A stretch of DNA of 64,000 bases from Asticcacaulis sp. AC466 (GCF_000495815.1 NZ_AWGE01000001.1:186001-250000); one strand, 5' to 3'. Shown: positions 38,237-48,835, counted from the stretch's first letter. Made by a program: numbers and translations. Notes: generated from the sequence alone by a model not told the origin.

Positions 38237-39456
38237 TGGTGCGTGATCGCAGATGCCGGGGCCAACTGGATGCCCTTGGCATCAAGCCCTTGCGCCCACT
38301 TCTGCGCCACTGCAAGTGTTACTGGATAGGCAAAACCGGTGCCAAGCGCCTGACCGCGGCTCTTGGCCGTCGATTCCAGGCCGGCCAGTTGGGCGTTGAT
38401 GGCTGTCGAGTTGATTTGACTGTCGATGATGCGATCGGCCGATGCGCGCGCCCAGGCACCATTAAGACCTTTAGCCTGGCCATCGTCGACGAAAGCGATG
38501 CCGCGTAATTTTAAATTGTCCATGAAAGTGCCTACCCCGGACCGGTCCTTGAAAAAGGCGCCGCCCTGATAATTGGATACTGCGAAATAGCCAGTGGCGC
38601 GAGTCAGAACCCAGTTCAGGTGGCTGATCAGGTCGTCAGTCTTGGCATTGGCCATGAGTGTCTGCGGGCCGGGGTCGTTGTCCGGAAAGTTGATCGGCTG
38701 CATCGGAACTTCGATTATCACCTCATGACCGGCGGCGCGCGCCAGGTCGATCCAGCTTTGCAGATTGCTGACATAGGGCACGAAGGACAGGGTGACCTGA
38801 GGCGGCAGGCCGGTGATGGCCTCCTTGGTCGTGGTGGGGTTGAGGCCCAGGCCCCCGACAACCAGGGCGACCATGGGACGTCCGTCGTTCTTGAAGGGCC
38901 GGGCATAGGCCGAAGCGGGTGTCTGGCCGTTTGATGCAATTATCGGCAGAGGGCCGCCGTCAGTCTTCTGGAACAGACCGGCAATCGGCGCCGGCGTCAG
39001 CGGGGACGTGGTGAACTTGGGTGCGCCGGCTGCCGGCTGACCTGGGTCGCCTGGCATCGTAATGACCGCTGTTCCCTGAATCGGTGGTGCATTGGCGTCG
39101 TTCAAGTTGAAGCCGTCACTCGGCGTATCCTGGAACATGCCGAGGCTGTCGAGCGTGAAGGCCTGCATGCCCGACTGGTTCTCGTCGGGCGCGGCATGCA
39201 CATTGGCGGCGGGAGGGTTGAGTTTGTCCAGCTTGACGCGGGCGCTGGGGGACGCGGCGTTTGGATCGCCGGACAGATTCAGGAAGGTGGCCAGGACGAC
39301 CGCGAACACACCGAGTGCCGACACCGGTGCAACATAAGGCTTGCGGAACATATCCAGTGTCTTGTCCAGCCACACGCGCGGCTCCAGCTTGACGCCCGAC
39401 CGTTGACGGGGCGCCGGGGCGTTGGCCGATGGCGATGTCTTAGGCTTGGCGAACAT
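38233..39456 (-). CDS. Divergent polysaccharide deacetylase family protein (YibQ-like)
   Basis: 407 residues. Cytoplasmic Pro-rich N-terminus, one membrane helix (ALGVFAVVLATFLNLSG, about 43-60), a long disordered linker and a C-terminal periplasmic barrel beginning MVALVVGGLGLNPTTT. That domain is the Polysacc_deac_2 (DUF610) fold, with EVIIEVPMQP and GIAFVDDGQAKG. It is related to polysaccharide deacetylases but usually lacks activity evidence. In many relatives it follows the S41 peptidase gene directly; here two genes intervene. Confidence 0.88.
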   Translation of the reverse strand: MFAKPKTSPSANAPAPRQRSGVKLEPRVWLDKTLDMFRKPYVAPVSALGVFAVVLATFLNLSGDPNAASPSARVKLDKLNPPAANVHAAPDENQSGMQAFTLDSLGMFQDTPSDGFNLNDANAPPIQGTAVITMPGDPGQPAAGAPKFTTSPLTPAPIAGLFQKTDGGPLPIIASNGQTPASAYARPFKNDGRPMVALVVGGLGLNPTTTKEAITGLPPQVTLSFVPYVSNLQSWIDLARAAGHEVIIEVPMQPINFPDNDPGPQTLMANAKTDDLISHLNWVLTRATGYFAVSNYQGGAFFKDRSGVGTFMDNLKLRGIAFVDDGQAKGLNGAWARASADRIIDSQINSTAINAQLAGLESTAKSRGQALGTGFAYPVTLAVAQKWAQGLDAKGIQLAPASAITHQ

Positions 39457-39621
39457 GAGCCTTTACTTCCGAATGCTACTTCGCGGAGTTTGCCGGAACA
39501 GGGTTAATAAAGGCTAACGAATGCTTATCAATTTATGACCCCAGCATGAACGCAGACAAAGCCTGCTCAGCGGAGACCGACGTTTACCGCTGAACATTTC
39601 AGATATGGCGGTAACCGGTCT

Positions 39622-40827
39622 CTACCCTTGTGCCCGCTCGCGGTTGGAATGAGCGACTTTCTCCGCCCAGATCGTCATGACAAGGCACGCGCATAGGCCA
39701 GCCAGGGCGGCGGTGGCGAGCGCGGGCCATCCCCAGTGATCGACGATAAAGGCCAGAACAGGGGGGCCGATCAGCGAGCCGCCGGCGCCGAATTGCGTCA
39801 ATACACCGTTGGCGGCGGCAATGGCCGGCGGCTGGCCATCTCGGCCGGCCATGTGGGGCAGGCGGGCAAAAATGAGGCTGGAGGGTATGCCGGATATGGC
39901 GAAGAGAACGAAAACTATGCCAATGACGGCCAAGGGCGCTCCCCCGCCAAAAACAAGCCCGCACAGCCCCGCCGGCACCAGAAGCCCGAGCGTCATCGCC
40001 AGCCATCGTCCCCAAACCGCCTCACGTCGCATCACCGCTGCGGCAACAACCGCCCCAACCAAGGTGGTTGCGGAGGCAATTCCCGTCACCGTGGCGGCTA
40101 GGGTGGGCGTCAGGCCGGTCCGCTCGTTCAGGTAGACGGGCAGTAGCGCGATCAGGCCGACGAAAATGAGTGTGTAAAAACCGAAGCCCATACTGAGCAG
40201 CCAGGCAGGTCGTCCCGGTAGAGCGAAGCTGCCCCGCGTCCTGATCTCGGGTAATGTGGTTCGCAGGCATCCCGCCAAGACCATGGCGGCAACGAGGCCC
40301 CACACCAGCAGGATAGTCATCCAGTTCGCGATTAAAAGGCCCACTCCGCTCAGTCCCATGCCGATCGCAAATCCGACAGGCACGAAGGTGCTCCACAGGG
40401 TCAGGGCGGCCGCCTGATCCCGGGGGCGGGCGATGGTGGCGATCAGGCTGGGAGCCGCGATTACGATGGCCAGGTAACCGGCGCTTTCGATAACGCGGCA
40501 GACGAACAGTGGCAGGGCGGTAGCAGAAAATCCTTCGGCGAGACCGGCAACGGTCAGCAGACTCAGGCCGCCGATGAGGGCGCGCCGGCTTCCCCAGCGC
40601 CCGATAAGTAGTCCCGCGACCAGCCCAAGTGAGGCGCCGCCGGTTTCGATCAGCGAGACGAGCCAGCCCGCTCCGACCAGGCTCAGCGACAAGTCTGTGC
40701 GGATGACGGTGGCGAGGGCAGCGAACTTGCCCAGTTGCGCGGCGGCCAAAACGCCGACCAGCCACAACAGGCCTATATGACGCCAGACTGTGGCACTTGC
40801 TGATGAAGAGGGCGATGAAGTAGACAT
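39622..40827 (-). CDS. MFS transporter (CynX/NimT-like)
   Basis: 401 residues with 12 predicted membrane helices. The loop GRWGSRRALIGG between helices 2 and 3 is the MFS signature. It looks like the CynX/NimT branch that exports cyanate-like, nitroimidazole or other small compounds, but the substrate is not predictable. It starts 43 bp after the XRE gene stop, and a perfect palindrome lies in that gap, suggesting regulator-transporter pairing. Both interrupt the usual housekeeping order. Confidence 0.87.
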   Translation of the reverse strand: MSTSSPSSSASATVWRHIGLLWLVGVLAAAQLGKFAALATVIRTDLSLSLVGAGWLVSLIETGGASLGLVAGLLIGRWGSRRALIGGLSLLTVAGLAEGFSATALPLFVCRVIESAGYLAIVIAAPSLIATIARPRDQAAALTLWSTFVPVGFAIGMGLSGVGLLIANWMTILLVWGLVAAMVLAGCLRTTLPEIRTRGSFALPGRPAWLLSMGFGFYTLIFVGLIALLPVYLNERTGLTPTLAATVTGIASATTLVGAVVAAAVMRREAVWGRWLAMTLGLLVPAGLCGLVFGGGAPLAVIGIVFVLFAISGIPSSLIFARLPHMAGRDGQPPAIAAANGVLTQFGAGGSLIGPPVLAFIVDHWGWPALATAALAGLCACLVMTIWAEKVAHSNRERAQG

Positions 40828-40860
40828 GGGCGCTGGATAGGCGGCGCCCGCCTGCGGTTC

Positions 40861-40879
40861 AACGCATAAATTATGCGTT
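40861..40879. promoter_or_regulatory. Perfect 19-bp palindrome at the end of the XRE gene
   Basis: AACGCATAA-A-TTATGCGTT is a perfect 9-bp inverted repeat with one central base. It covers the stop codon of the XRE gene and lies 34 bp ahead of the MFS start. Likely operator for the XRE protein, or else a processing or termination hairpin; no T-run is seen. Confidence 0.5.
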
Positions 40880-41404
40880 CAGAGTGGTAACCAGGCGCGC
40901 CGGCGTGCCGTCAGATAGCAGGAGGCGTTCCCAAATCAGGCGACTTGGCACGATAGGCACGATCAGGTCGCTGTTGGGGCCGGTATGGACTTCGAGTCGC
41001 GCCACCGCGCCGTCGTACCAGCCGATATTGCCGAGCGTGGCTTCGGCGGCCAGGATTTCCGGCGTGGCATAGACGATCAGCGACTTGCCAATCAATTCGC
41101 CTGGCTCCGCCCGCCACTTGGCCTGACGCGATGGCGAAACAGCCAGAAGGTTGTGCGTTCGGTCACAGATCAGGTGCTGGCTGAGGGTCGATGATTCGAC
41201 CAGGCGTTTCAGGATGGCGTCCTGCGCCGGCTCGGGCGCGCCCAGAACAGCGCGCGCCTTGTCCCATTGTTCGTCCGGCAAGGCGAGCGCTCCGCTTTCC
41301 CATCGCGAAACCGTTGTCTGCGTAACGCCCATAAGCTCAGCCAGATGGCTTTGCTTGAGCCCTTTCAGCAAACGCAGTTTTCGCAAGGGAGACGCGAGAG
41401 GCAT
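40871..41404 (-). CDS. XRE family regulator with C-terminal sensor-like domain
   Basis: 177 residues. HTH_3 domain at about 5-60 (LRLLKGLKQSHLAELMGVTQ, TVSRWESGALALP). The C-terminal part (about 78-170, LICDRTHNLLAVSPSRQ, IPSRLIWERLLLSDG) looks PAS-like. Its start is 23 bp after the S41 peptidase stop on the same strand, so it may be carried on that operon's transcript. Probably controls the adjacent MFS gene. Confidence 0.85.
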   Translation of the reverse strand: MPLASPLRKLRLLKGLKQSHLAELMGVTQTTVSRWESGALALPDEQWDKARAVLGAPEPAQDAILKRLVESSTLSQHLICDRTHNLLAVSPSRQAKWRAEPGELIGKSLIVYATPEILAAEATLGNIGWYDGAVARLEVHTGPNSDLIVPIVPSRLIWERLLLSDGTPARLVTTLNA

Positions 41405-41427
41405 GGCGTATCCGTAAAGGCCGCCAC

Positions 41428-42924
41428 CTACTTCTTGGAGGAAGGTGAGGCGGAGCTGGAGCTGGAGGATGAGGCGCCGGACGATGTGGTGGCGGAAGAG
41501 GACGAGGATGACGATGACGATGACGATGAAGCAGTCTTACCGGTCGCGCCGGCCTTGGTCTGAGCGAACTTGCTGCCGGGTTTATCGACCAGGTCGGAAT
41601 CGGCCAGCTTGGCGCCGCGCGGGTGCGCCGCCGCCAGTTTGACATCGCCATTGTATTTCAGCACATCAAGCGCGCGCGTCAGTTCGAAGTCGCCGGTCTT
41701 GGTGTCGAAATCGTCCGGCGGCACTTCCTGAACGGCGTGGGGCGAGCGGCGGACCTTGCCTTCGTCGGCGTCGAGCGCATTGGCGTAGGCGGCCTCGGTA
41801 TATTGCATGGCCGAGGTGGCGATGTATTTCGCCTGTTCCTTGGATTGCGCCACTTCCAGATCCGGCTCGATACCGGTTTTCTGGATGGAGCGGCCCGATG
41901 GCGTGTAGTAGCGCGCGGTGGTGAGCTTGACGGCGCGGTTTTGGCCCAGGTCGATAACGCTCTGGACCGAGCCCTTGCCGAAGCTGGTCAGGCCGACCGT
42001 GACGGCGCGGTGCTGATCCTGGAGCGCGCCGGCGACGATTTCCGCCGCAGAGGCCGTGCCCGGATTGGTCAGGACAACAATGGGCATGCCATGGGTCATG
42101 TCGCCCTTCTTGGCCTGATAACGGATGATGTCGTTAGGATTGCGGCCACGCTGGCTGACGATCTCGCCGCCGTCGAGGAACAGATCGGCGACGCCGACCG
42201 ATTGTTCCAGCAGACCGCCGGGATTGTTGCGCAGGTCGAGCACGAGGCCCTTCATGTTCGGGTTCTTGGCCATCAGGTCGGCCAGGGCCGTCTTGGTGTC
42301 GTTGGCGGTGGTTTCCGAGAAGGAGGCGATGCGCAGATAGCCAAAATCGCCTTCCATGCGCGTCTTGACCGACTTCACGACAATTACTTCGCGCGTCAGA
42401 GTCAGGTCGAACGGCTCGGACTTGCCGGTGCGGACGATGGTGACCGTCAACTTGGTGTTGGGCTCGCCCTTCATCTTGGAGACGGCGTCATTGAGCGGCA
42501 GGCCCAGGATGGACGTTCCATCGATGGCGGTTATGTAGTCACCCGACTGGATGCCGGCGCGCATGGCGGGCGTGTCGTCCATGGGGGTGACAACCTTGAC
42601 CGCGCCGTCTTCGCCGGACACTTCCAGGCCGATGCCGCCGTATGAGCCGCGCGTCTTTTCTTTCAGGTCGTTGTAGTCGTCATCCGACAGATAGTTCGAG
42701 TGCGGATCGAGCGACGCCAGCATACCCTGGAGCGCGGAATTGATCAGCTTCTTCGAATCGACGGGAACCACATAGTCCTGTTGCACAATGGCCAGGACAT
42801 TCCCGAACAATTCCAATTGCTTGTAAGTTTCCGAACGAGGCGAAAACACCGGCTGGCTGGCATAGGCGACCGCGCCCATGCCCAGAGCGACAGCGGCGAT
42901 GCCGGCAAGATACATATTCTTCAT
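41428..42924 (-). CDS. Carboxyl-terminal processing protease, S41 family (CtpA-like) with poly-Ser tail
   Basis: 498 residues. Signal peptide or anchor MKNMYLAGIAAVALGMG, then N-terminal helices with LDPHSNYLS, a PDZ domain (about 90-175) and the S41 core. Catalytic Ser is in NPGTASAAEIVAGAL and Lys in LTSFGKGSVQS. Such periplasmic proteases trim envelope proteins and act with the division machinery. The last 45 residues are almost only Ser with Thr, Ala, Gly and Lys, from a TCATCG/TCTTCC-like repeat (41440-41540), an unusual flexible tail. It lies downstream of envC. Confidence 0.94.
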   Translation of the reverse strand: MKNMYLAGIAAVALGMGAVAYASQPVFSPRSETYKQLELFGNVLAIVQQDYVVPVDSKKLINSALQGMLASLDPHSNYLSDDDYNDLKEKTRGSYGGIGLEVSGEDGAVKVVTPMDDTPAMRAGIQSGDYITAIDGTSILGLPLNDAVSKMKGEPNTKLTVTIVRTGKSEPFDLTLTREVIVVKSVKTRMEGDFGYLRIASFSETTANDTKTALADLMAKNPNMKGLVLDLRNNPGGLLEQSVGVADLFLDGGEIVSQRGRNPNDIIRYQAKKGDMTHGMPIVVLTNPGTASAAEIVAGALQDQHRAVTVGLTSFGKGSVQSVIDLGQNRAVKLTTARYYTPSGRSIQKTGIEPDLEVAQSKEQAKYIATSAMQYTEAAYANALDADEGKVRRSPHAVQEVPPDDFDTKTGDFELTRALDVLKYNGDVKLAAAHPRGAKLADSDLVDKPGSKFAQTKAGATGKTASSSSSSSSSSSSATTSSGASSSSSSSASPSSKK

Positions 42925-42993
42925 TAAGGCCTCGAACGAAAAGCGACTTAGTTACATATAACGGTGTGAGTGTGGCGTAAACGGGGCGCGTAA

Positions 42994-44136
42994 TTAATTC
43001 GCCGATAGTTGCAAAGGTGTGGTCGGGTTGATCGGATCTTCGCCGCGTCGCAACTCCATATAAAGCGTTGTCTTCTTGTCCGACAGGTTGGGCATGCGCC
43101 CCAGAGGCTCGTGGCGGCCGACCGTTTTGCCAACGTCGACATAGATGCGGCCTATGCCGGTAATAACGACGCGATAGTTGTGGCCGATATTCAGAATGAC
43201 CACCTGACCATAGGATTCCACCGGTCCGGCGAACTCGACCTCGCCCTCGGCCGGTGCGGTGACCTGGCTGCCGGGAAGGACGGCGTAGGAAATGCCGCGG
43301 CTGGCGGGCCCGTTACCTTCCACCTGACCGAAGGCGCGCACGACCTCACCCACTGCCGGTGCCTGAAGGCGGGCCGTGTCGGACGCCGACAGGCCGAGCA
43401 GGCCTTTCAGGGGGGTGTCGCCGCGTAAGCGAGCCTCGCGCGCCTTGAGCTCGGCGGCACGGGCGTCCATCTGGTCTGCCTGACCGAGAAGCTGGTCTTC
43501 CAGGGCCATTTTTTGCTGGATCAGTCGTTCAATCTCGCTGCGTTGTTCAGAAATGTCGTTTTCGGAAATGAACAGGGCTTCGTTCTGCAGGGCGGCCTGA
43601 CGCCGTAGATTGACCAGCCGGCTATTCTGCTGAACCAGGACCTGGGTGCGTTTTTGCAGTTCCGGTGTGATGGCGCGCATGATGATGGCGGCCATAACGG
43701 CATCATTGGCCTTGCGCGGGGTTACGAACAGGGCCGGGGGCGGATTGCGTGAATAGATTTGCAGGGCGCTGAGCAGACGCGCCTGCTTGGCGCGTTCGGC
43801 GCTGAGGCGACGGGTAATGTCGGTTTCCTGCTGGTTCAGCGTCTCCAGCTTGGCGCGATAGATGGCCGATCTTTGTTCGCCCGTCCCCTGCTTCTTGGAG
43901 ATGTCGATGATTTGCTGACGCAGGGCTTCAACTTCCTGGGCAATCTGGCGGGCCGTGCGGCGCTGGTTGTCGCCCTTGCGTTCCTCGGCCCGGCGTTGCG
44001 CTGACAGATTGTCCAGCGCGGCCTGGTCGGCGGCGCTGAGGTCTTTCAGCCGTTGTTGCGCATCCGACTGCACCGCTCCGGCAAGGGCGAAGACGGCAAG
44101 TCCGGTCAAAAGCAGTTGGCGCGATGAGGACAGCAT
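42994..44136 (-). CDS. EnvC-like murein hydrolase activator with degenerate LytM domain
   Basis: 380 residues: signal peptide (LLLTGLAVFALAGAVQSDAQ), long coiled coil (about 35-230; RRAEERKGDNQRRTARQIAQ, EIERLIQQKMALEDQLLG) and C-terminal LytM/M23 domain (VTAPAEGEVEFAGPVESYGQ onward). The M23 zinc ligands are missing: HLHFE reads TLYMELRR. It is therefore an activator of amidases at the division site, as with E. coli EnvC. ATG 44136 is preferred to the in-frame TTG at 44145. Confidence 0.9.
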   Translation of the reverse strand: MLSSSRQLLLTGLAVFALAGAVQSDAQQRLKDLSAADQAALDNLSAQRRAEERKGDNQRRTARQIAQEVEALRQQIIDISKKQGTGEQRSAIYRAKLETLNQQETDITRRLSAERAKQARLLSALQIYSRNPPPALFVTPRKANDAVMAAIIMRAITPELQKRTQVLVQQNSRLVNLRRQAALQNEALFISENDISEQRSEIERLIQQKMALEDQLLGQADQMDARAAELKAREARLRGDTPLKGLLGLSASDTARLQAPAVGEVVRAFGQVEGNGPASRGISYAVLPGSQVTAPAEGEVEFAGPVESYGQVVILNIGHNYRVVITGIGRIYVDVGKTVGRHEPLGRMPNLSDKKTTLYMELRRGEDPINPTTPLQLSAN

Positions 44137-44228
44137 GTCATTCAAATAGATTGCTTCGTTTTAAATCCTCAAGCCTAATCTCATTATGACGGCATCCATC
44201 TATCCGATCTCGCCGGCTCGCTGAGGGC

Positions 44229-44720
44229 TTAATCGCGATGATAGGGCAAGCCGGCCAGGATGGTCGTGGCGCGGTACATCTGCTCTGCCAGCATGACCCG
44301 GACCAGAGCGTGCGGCCAGGTCTGGGGGCCGAAGGCCAGAGAGAACGCCGATTGCTTGAGCAGGGCGGGGTCGAGTCCGTCCGCGCCGCCGATCAAAAAC
44401 GTCACGCGGCGTTCGCCACGATCCTTATAGGTATTGAGGCGTGTGGCGATCTGGCGCGATGTCAGTTGTTCGCCGTGCTCGTCGCAGGTGATCAGAATAC
44501 CGCCTTCACCAAGCGCGGCCTTGATGGCGTCCATCTCCTGCGTCTTCAGCAGGGCGGAAGTGGCCGCCTTCGCGCCCTTTTTGGCTTCGACTTCCAGCAG
44601 GTCGACCGGTGAAATGCCTAAACCGCGCCCGGTGAGACCGGCGCGGTTCAGATAGTCCTTAGTCAGTGTATTTTCGACCGTCGCGCCCAGTTTGCCGACG
44701 GCGCAGAGCGTCAGGCGCAT
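44229..44720 (-). CDS. rlmH: 23S rRNA pseudouridine1915 N3-methyltransferase
   Basis: 163 residues, SPOUT fold. N-terminal MRLTLCAVGKLG, the Gly-rich FLIGGADGLDP and the C-terminal knot SLAFGPQTWPHALVRVMLAE followed by QMYRATTILAGLPYHRD-type ending. RlmH methylates pseudouridine 1915 in helix 69 of 23S rRNA. It is 11 bp downstream of rsfS, a standard linkage. Confidence 0.96.
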   Translation of the reverse strand: MRLTLCAVGKLGATVENTLTKDYLNRAGLTGRGLGISPVDLLEVEAKKGAKAATSALLKTQEMDAIKAALGEGGILITCDEHGEQLTSRQIATRLNTYKDRGERRVTFLIGGADGLDPALLKQSAFSLAFGPQTWPHALVRVMLAEQMYRATTILAGLPYHRD

Positions 44721-44731
44721 TCAGGCAAGCT

Positions 44732-45238
44732 CTAGACCGGAATGGTGTGGCCCGTGCCGTCAGGCGACAGCGACCAGATCTTCTCGATATTATAGAAGCT
44801 GCGGACTTCCGGACGGAAAATATGCACCACGACATCGCCGACATCGATCAAAACCCAGTCGCAGGCCGGCAGGCCTTCGATCTTGGCCTTGCCGTGGCCG
44901 GCTTCCTTGAGCGCGCGCACGACGTGATCAGCCAGAGCGCCGACGTGACGGTGCGACCGGCCAGAGGCGATGATGAGGGTGTCGGCGACGGACGATTTGC
45001 CGCGCAGGTCGATACAGACAATATCTTGCGCCTTGTCGTCATCGAGCTTGTTGACGATGAGCGTTTCGAGCGGCAGCAACGTGTCGGAATTGAATTCTTC
45101 GTGGGCGTCGAGGGACGCGGGAGCCTCAAACTGAGGGGTTTCGGGCGCTGTGTGCGCAGGTTGACGAGACAGGGCTTGGGTTCCTTTATGATCCACGATG
45201 AATGACGCATAGCACAAAAAGCGCCTGAGGTCATCCAT
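44732..45238 (-). CDS. rsfS: Ribosome silencing factor
   Basis: 168 residues; the conserved Iojap/RsfS domain covers about 55-155 (IVCIDLRGKSSVADTLIIAS, SHRHVGALADHVVRALKEAG, DWVLIDVGDVVVHIFRPEVR). RsfS binds L14 and blocks subunit joining when nutrients are low. The first 50 residues are not conserved-looking and ATG 45238 has no ribosome site. The true start may be further inside (a GTG or rare initiator near the AAAGGA at about 45186). Gene order nadD-rsfS-rlmH is standard. Confidence 0.92.
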   Translation of the reverse strand: MDDLRRFLCYASFIVDHKGTQALSRQPAHTAPETPQFEAPASLDAHEEFNSDTLLPLETLIVNKLDDDKAQDIVCIDLRGKSSVADTLIIASGRSHRHVGALADHVVRALKEAGHGKAKIEGLPACDWVLIDVGDVVVHIFRPEVRSFYNIEKIWSLSPDGTGHTIPV

Positions 45239-45261
45239 TGATGGGGAAGTAACGGGAATTT

Positions 45262-45909
45262 TTACGGACGGCGCTTTTGGGCGCGCAGGGCCGTAGACGA
45301 ATGGGCGTGCAGCGGCCCCTTGATGTAGGTCCAGGCCGGCGCCTCACGGTACGCCAGTTGATGGGCGGCGCGCTCATCGATGCGGAAGCGCGAAAATCGA
45401 AGCGCCGCTGGCGAAAAACGTGCCTTCATCAGGGCGCCTGGCCGGGAGACGATGGCCATGGGCATCATATGCATCAACTGAACCCAGCCGCGCCATTTGT
45501 GAAAGCTGGCCAGACTGTCTCCGCCCATGAGCCAAACGAACTTGACGCCGGGATATCGCCCTTTGAGCGCCCGCAGCGTATCGAGGGTGTAGGTGGCGTG
45601 AATGCGCGTTTCGAAATCCGAAATCACGTCGTCCGGTCCGATAAAGGGGCGCAGGCCCGCCATGCGCTCGGCCAGGGGCGCGGTGTCGTTGCGGGACTTT
45701 AGCGGGTTTTGCGGCGACACCAGCCAGATGATCTTGTCCAGCCCCAGCTTTTGCCGGGCGGTCTCGGCCACGTGACGATGGCCTTCATGGGCCGGGTTGA
45801 ACGACCCGCCGAACAATCCGACTGTCATCCCGGGTTCGAGATGAAAGCCGGAGCGCAGCCCCCCTGCGGGGACGGCCGGCGTCATGGGCGCTAAACCGGC
45901 GAACCACAT
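45262..45909 (-). CDS. nadD: Nicotinate-nucleotide adenylyltransferase
   Basis: 215 residues. Nucleotidyl-transferase motif GLFGGSFNPAHEGHRHVA near residue 31-48, later WLMGGDSLASFHKW and the C-terminal HSSTALRAQ (the SxTxxR motif). It joins nicotinate mononucleotide and ATP in NAD synthesis. The start at 45909 gives 27 residues before the core; ATG 45885 is an alternative. It lies 6 bp downstream of obgE. Confidence 0.94.
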   Translation of the reverse strand: MWFAGLAPMTPAVPAGGLRSGFHLEPGMTVGLFGGSFNPAHEGHRHVAETARQKLGLDKIIWLVSPQNPLKSRNDTAPLAERMAGLRPFIGPDDVISDFETRIHATYTLDTLRALKGRYPGVKFVWLMGGDSLASFHKWRGWVQLMHMMPMAIVSRPGALMKARFSPAALRFSRFRIDERAAHQLAYREAPAWTYIKGPLHAHSSTALRAQKRRP

Positions 45910-45915
45910 CCCGCG

Positions 45916-47678
<1,763 letters not shown>

Positions 47679-47860
47679 CTCTCTCACTCCAGGCTTTCGC
47701 CGCGTTGTAAGCGCAGGCTGAGGCCTATTTAGGGTCGAACTGTGTCAGTTCCACCATCTTGCTTGCAGAGCGGGATCACGATCGGTTGTTTCTATAATCG
47801 GCGAGACCCGGAATCGGTCGGGCTTAAAAAACCAGTCAGGGTCAGAAACAATGGTCGAAA

Positions 47861-47895
47861 ACGAAAACGGGAGCCCGGTAAAATCCGGACTCCCG
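47861..47895 (-). terminator. Intrinsic terminator after rplU-rpmA
   Basis: CGGGAGCCCGG and CCGGACTCCCG (47868-47895) form an 11-bp stem with one mismatch and a 6-base loop. On the minus strand it is followed by TTTTCGTTTTC. It lies 64 bp after the rpmA stop. Confidence 0.8.
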
Positions 47896-47958
47896 CTCTA
47901 AACTCGGTCCGGATCGGCTTAAAAGGTCAAGCACGATCCGAAAATGTCGAGGTCGTAC

Positions 47959-48228
47959 TTATTCGGCAGCGGCGGCTGTCGGGATGATCGACACGTAACA
48001 GCGGTCATCGCGCTTCGTCGTGAACTTCACATTGCCTGTCGCCGTGGCGAAGAGGGTGTGATCGCGGCCGAGGCCAACATTGTCACCGGCGAAGAACTTG
48101 GTGCCGCGTTGGCGGACCAGGATGTTGCCAGCGAGGACGGATTCACCGCCGTAACGCTTTACGCCGAGACGCTTGGATTGTGAGTCGCGGCCGTTGCGGG
48201 ACGAACCACCGGATTTTTTGTGTGCCAT
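47959..48228 (-). CDS. rpmA: 50S ribosomal protein L27
   Basis: 89 residues, standard L27: [20 protein letters not shown] at the N-terminus, [20 protein letters not shown] and the final strand with [13 protein letters not shown]. The N-terminal tail reaches the peptidyl-transferase centre. AAGGAG lies just ahead of the ATG. 25 bp downstream of rplU, then a terminator. Confidence 0.97.
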   Translation of the reverse strand: MAHKKSGGSSRNGRDSQSKRLGVKRYGGESVLAGNILVRQRGTKFFAGDNVGLGRDHTLFATATGNVKFTTKRDDRCYVSIIPTAAAAE

Positions 48229-48253
48229 GGGAGGTGCTCCTTAGGTTCGGAAA

Positions 48254-48781
48254 TTATGCTTCGTCGGAGGTCGCTTCAGCGGCCTTCTTCTTTGCCGGGG
48301 CCTTCTTCTTCGGAGCGGACGTGGCATCTTCAGCCACGACCGGAACCGAAACGACTTCCGGGGTTTCGATGGCGGCTGCCAGGTTGCGCGGTGCCAGGTT
48401 ACGGGCACGAGCGTCCATTTCAGCCTTAGTGGTCAGCGAAACGGTGCCTTCCCACTTCGCCGACTTGCCGGCGCCGAGGATCGAGGTGACGCGCAGAACC
48501 GACTGGATCTGACGGTGACCACGGGTCCGGCGATAGCCCTGACGGCGGGTCTTCTTGAAGATGCGGATCTTTTCGCCCTTGCGGGTTTCGATCAGGGTCG
48601 CTTCGACCGCGCCGCCTTCGACCAGCGGAGCGCCGACCACTGCGCCGGCATCATCGCCGATCATCAGTACGTCGTTGAAGGTGATAGCCGCGCCGGCTTC
48701 GCCTTCGAGCTTTTCGACAACCAGCAGATCGCCAGCCGAAACACGGTATTGCTTACCGCCTGTTTTGATGACCGCGTACAT
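48254..48781 (-). CDS. rplU: 50S ribosomal protein L21 with long C-terminal extension
   Basis: 175 residues. The first about 105 are ordinary L21 (MYAVIKTGGKQYRVSAGDLL, FKKTRRQGYRRTRGHRQ). The following about 70 residues are an extension ending in a Lys/Ala-rich tail (APKKKAPAKKKAAEATSDEA). E. coli L21 has 103 residues, so this is a marked addition, seen in some alphaproteobacteria. Start 48781 was chosen because the fold begins there, although the frame is open to 48898. A strong hairpin lies 21 bp upstream. Confidence 0.95.
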   Translation of the reverse strand: MYAVIKTGGKQYRVSAGDLLVVEKLEGEAGAAITFNDVLMIGDDAGAVVGAPLVEGGAVEATLIETRKGEKIRIFKKTRRQGYRRTRGHRQIQSVLRVTSILGAGKSAKWEGTVSLTTKAEMDARARNLAPRNLAAAIETPEVVSVPVVAEDATSAPKKKAPAKKKAAEATSDEA

Positions 48782-48801
48782 GGCCAGAACCTTATGCAGT
48801 G

Positions 48802-48835
48802 GCGCAAGGCTTCGACAAAGATTGTCAGCTTGCGC
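48802..48835 (-). promoter_or_regulatory. Hairpin in the rplU leader
   Basis: GCGCAAG (48802-48808) pairs with CTTGCGC (48829-48835), and GACAA (48814-48818) with TTGTC (48822-48826), giving a two-part stem 20 bases ahead of the rplU ATG. It could be an L21-binding autoregulatory leader. No T-run, so it is not a terminator. Confidence 0.45.
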
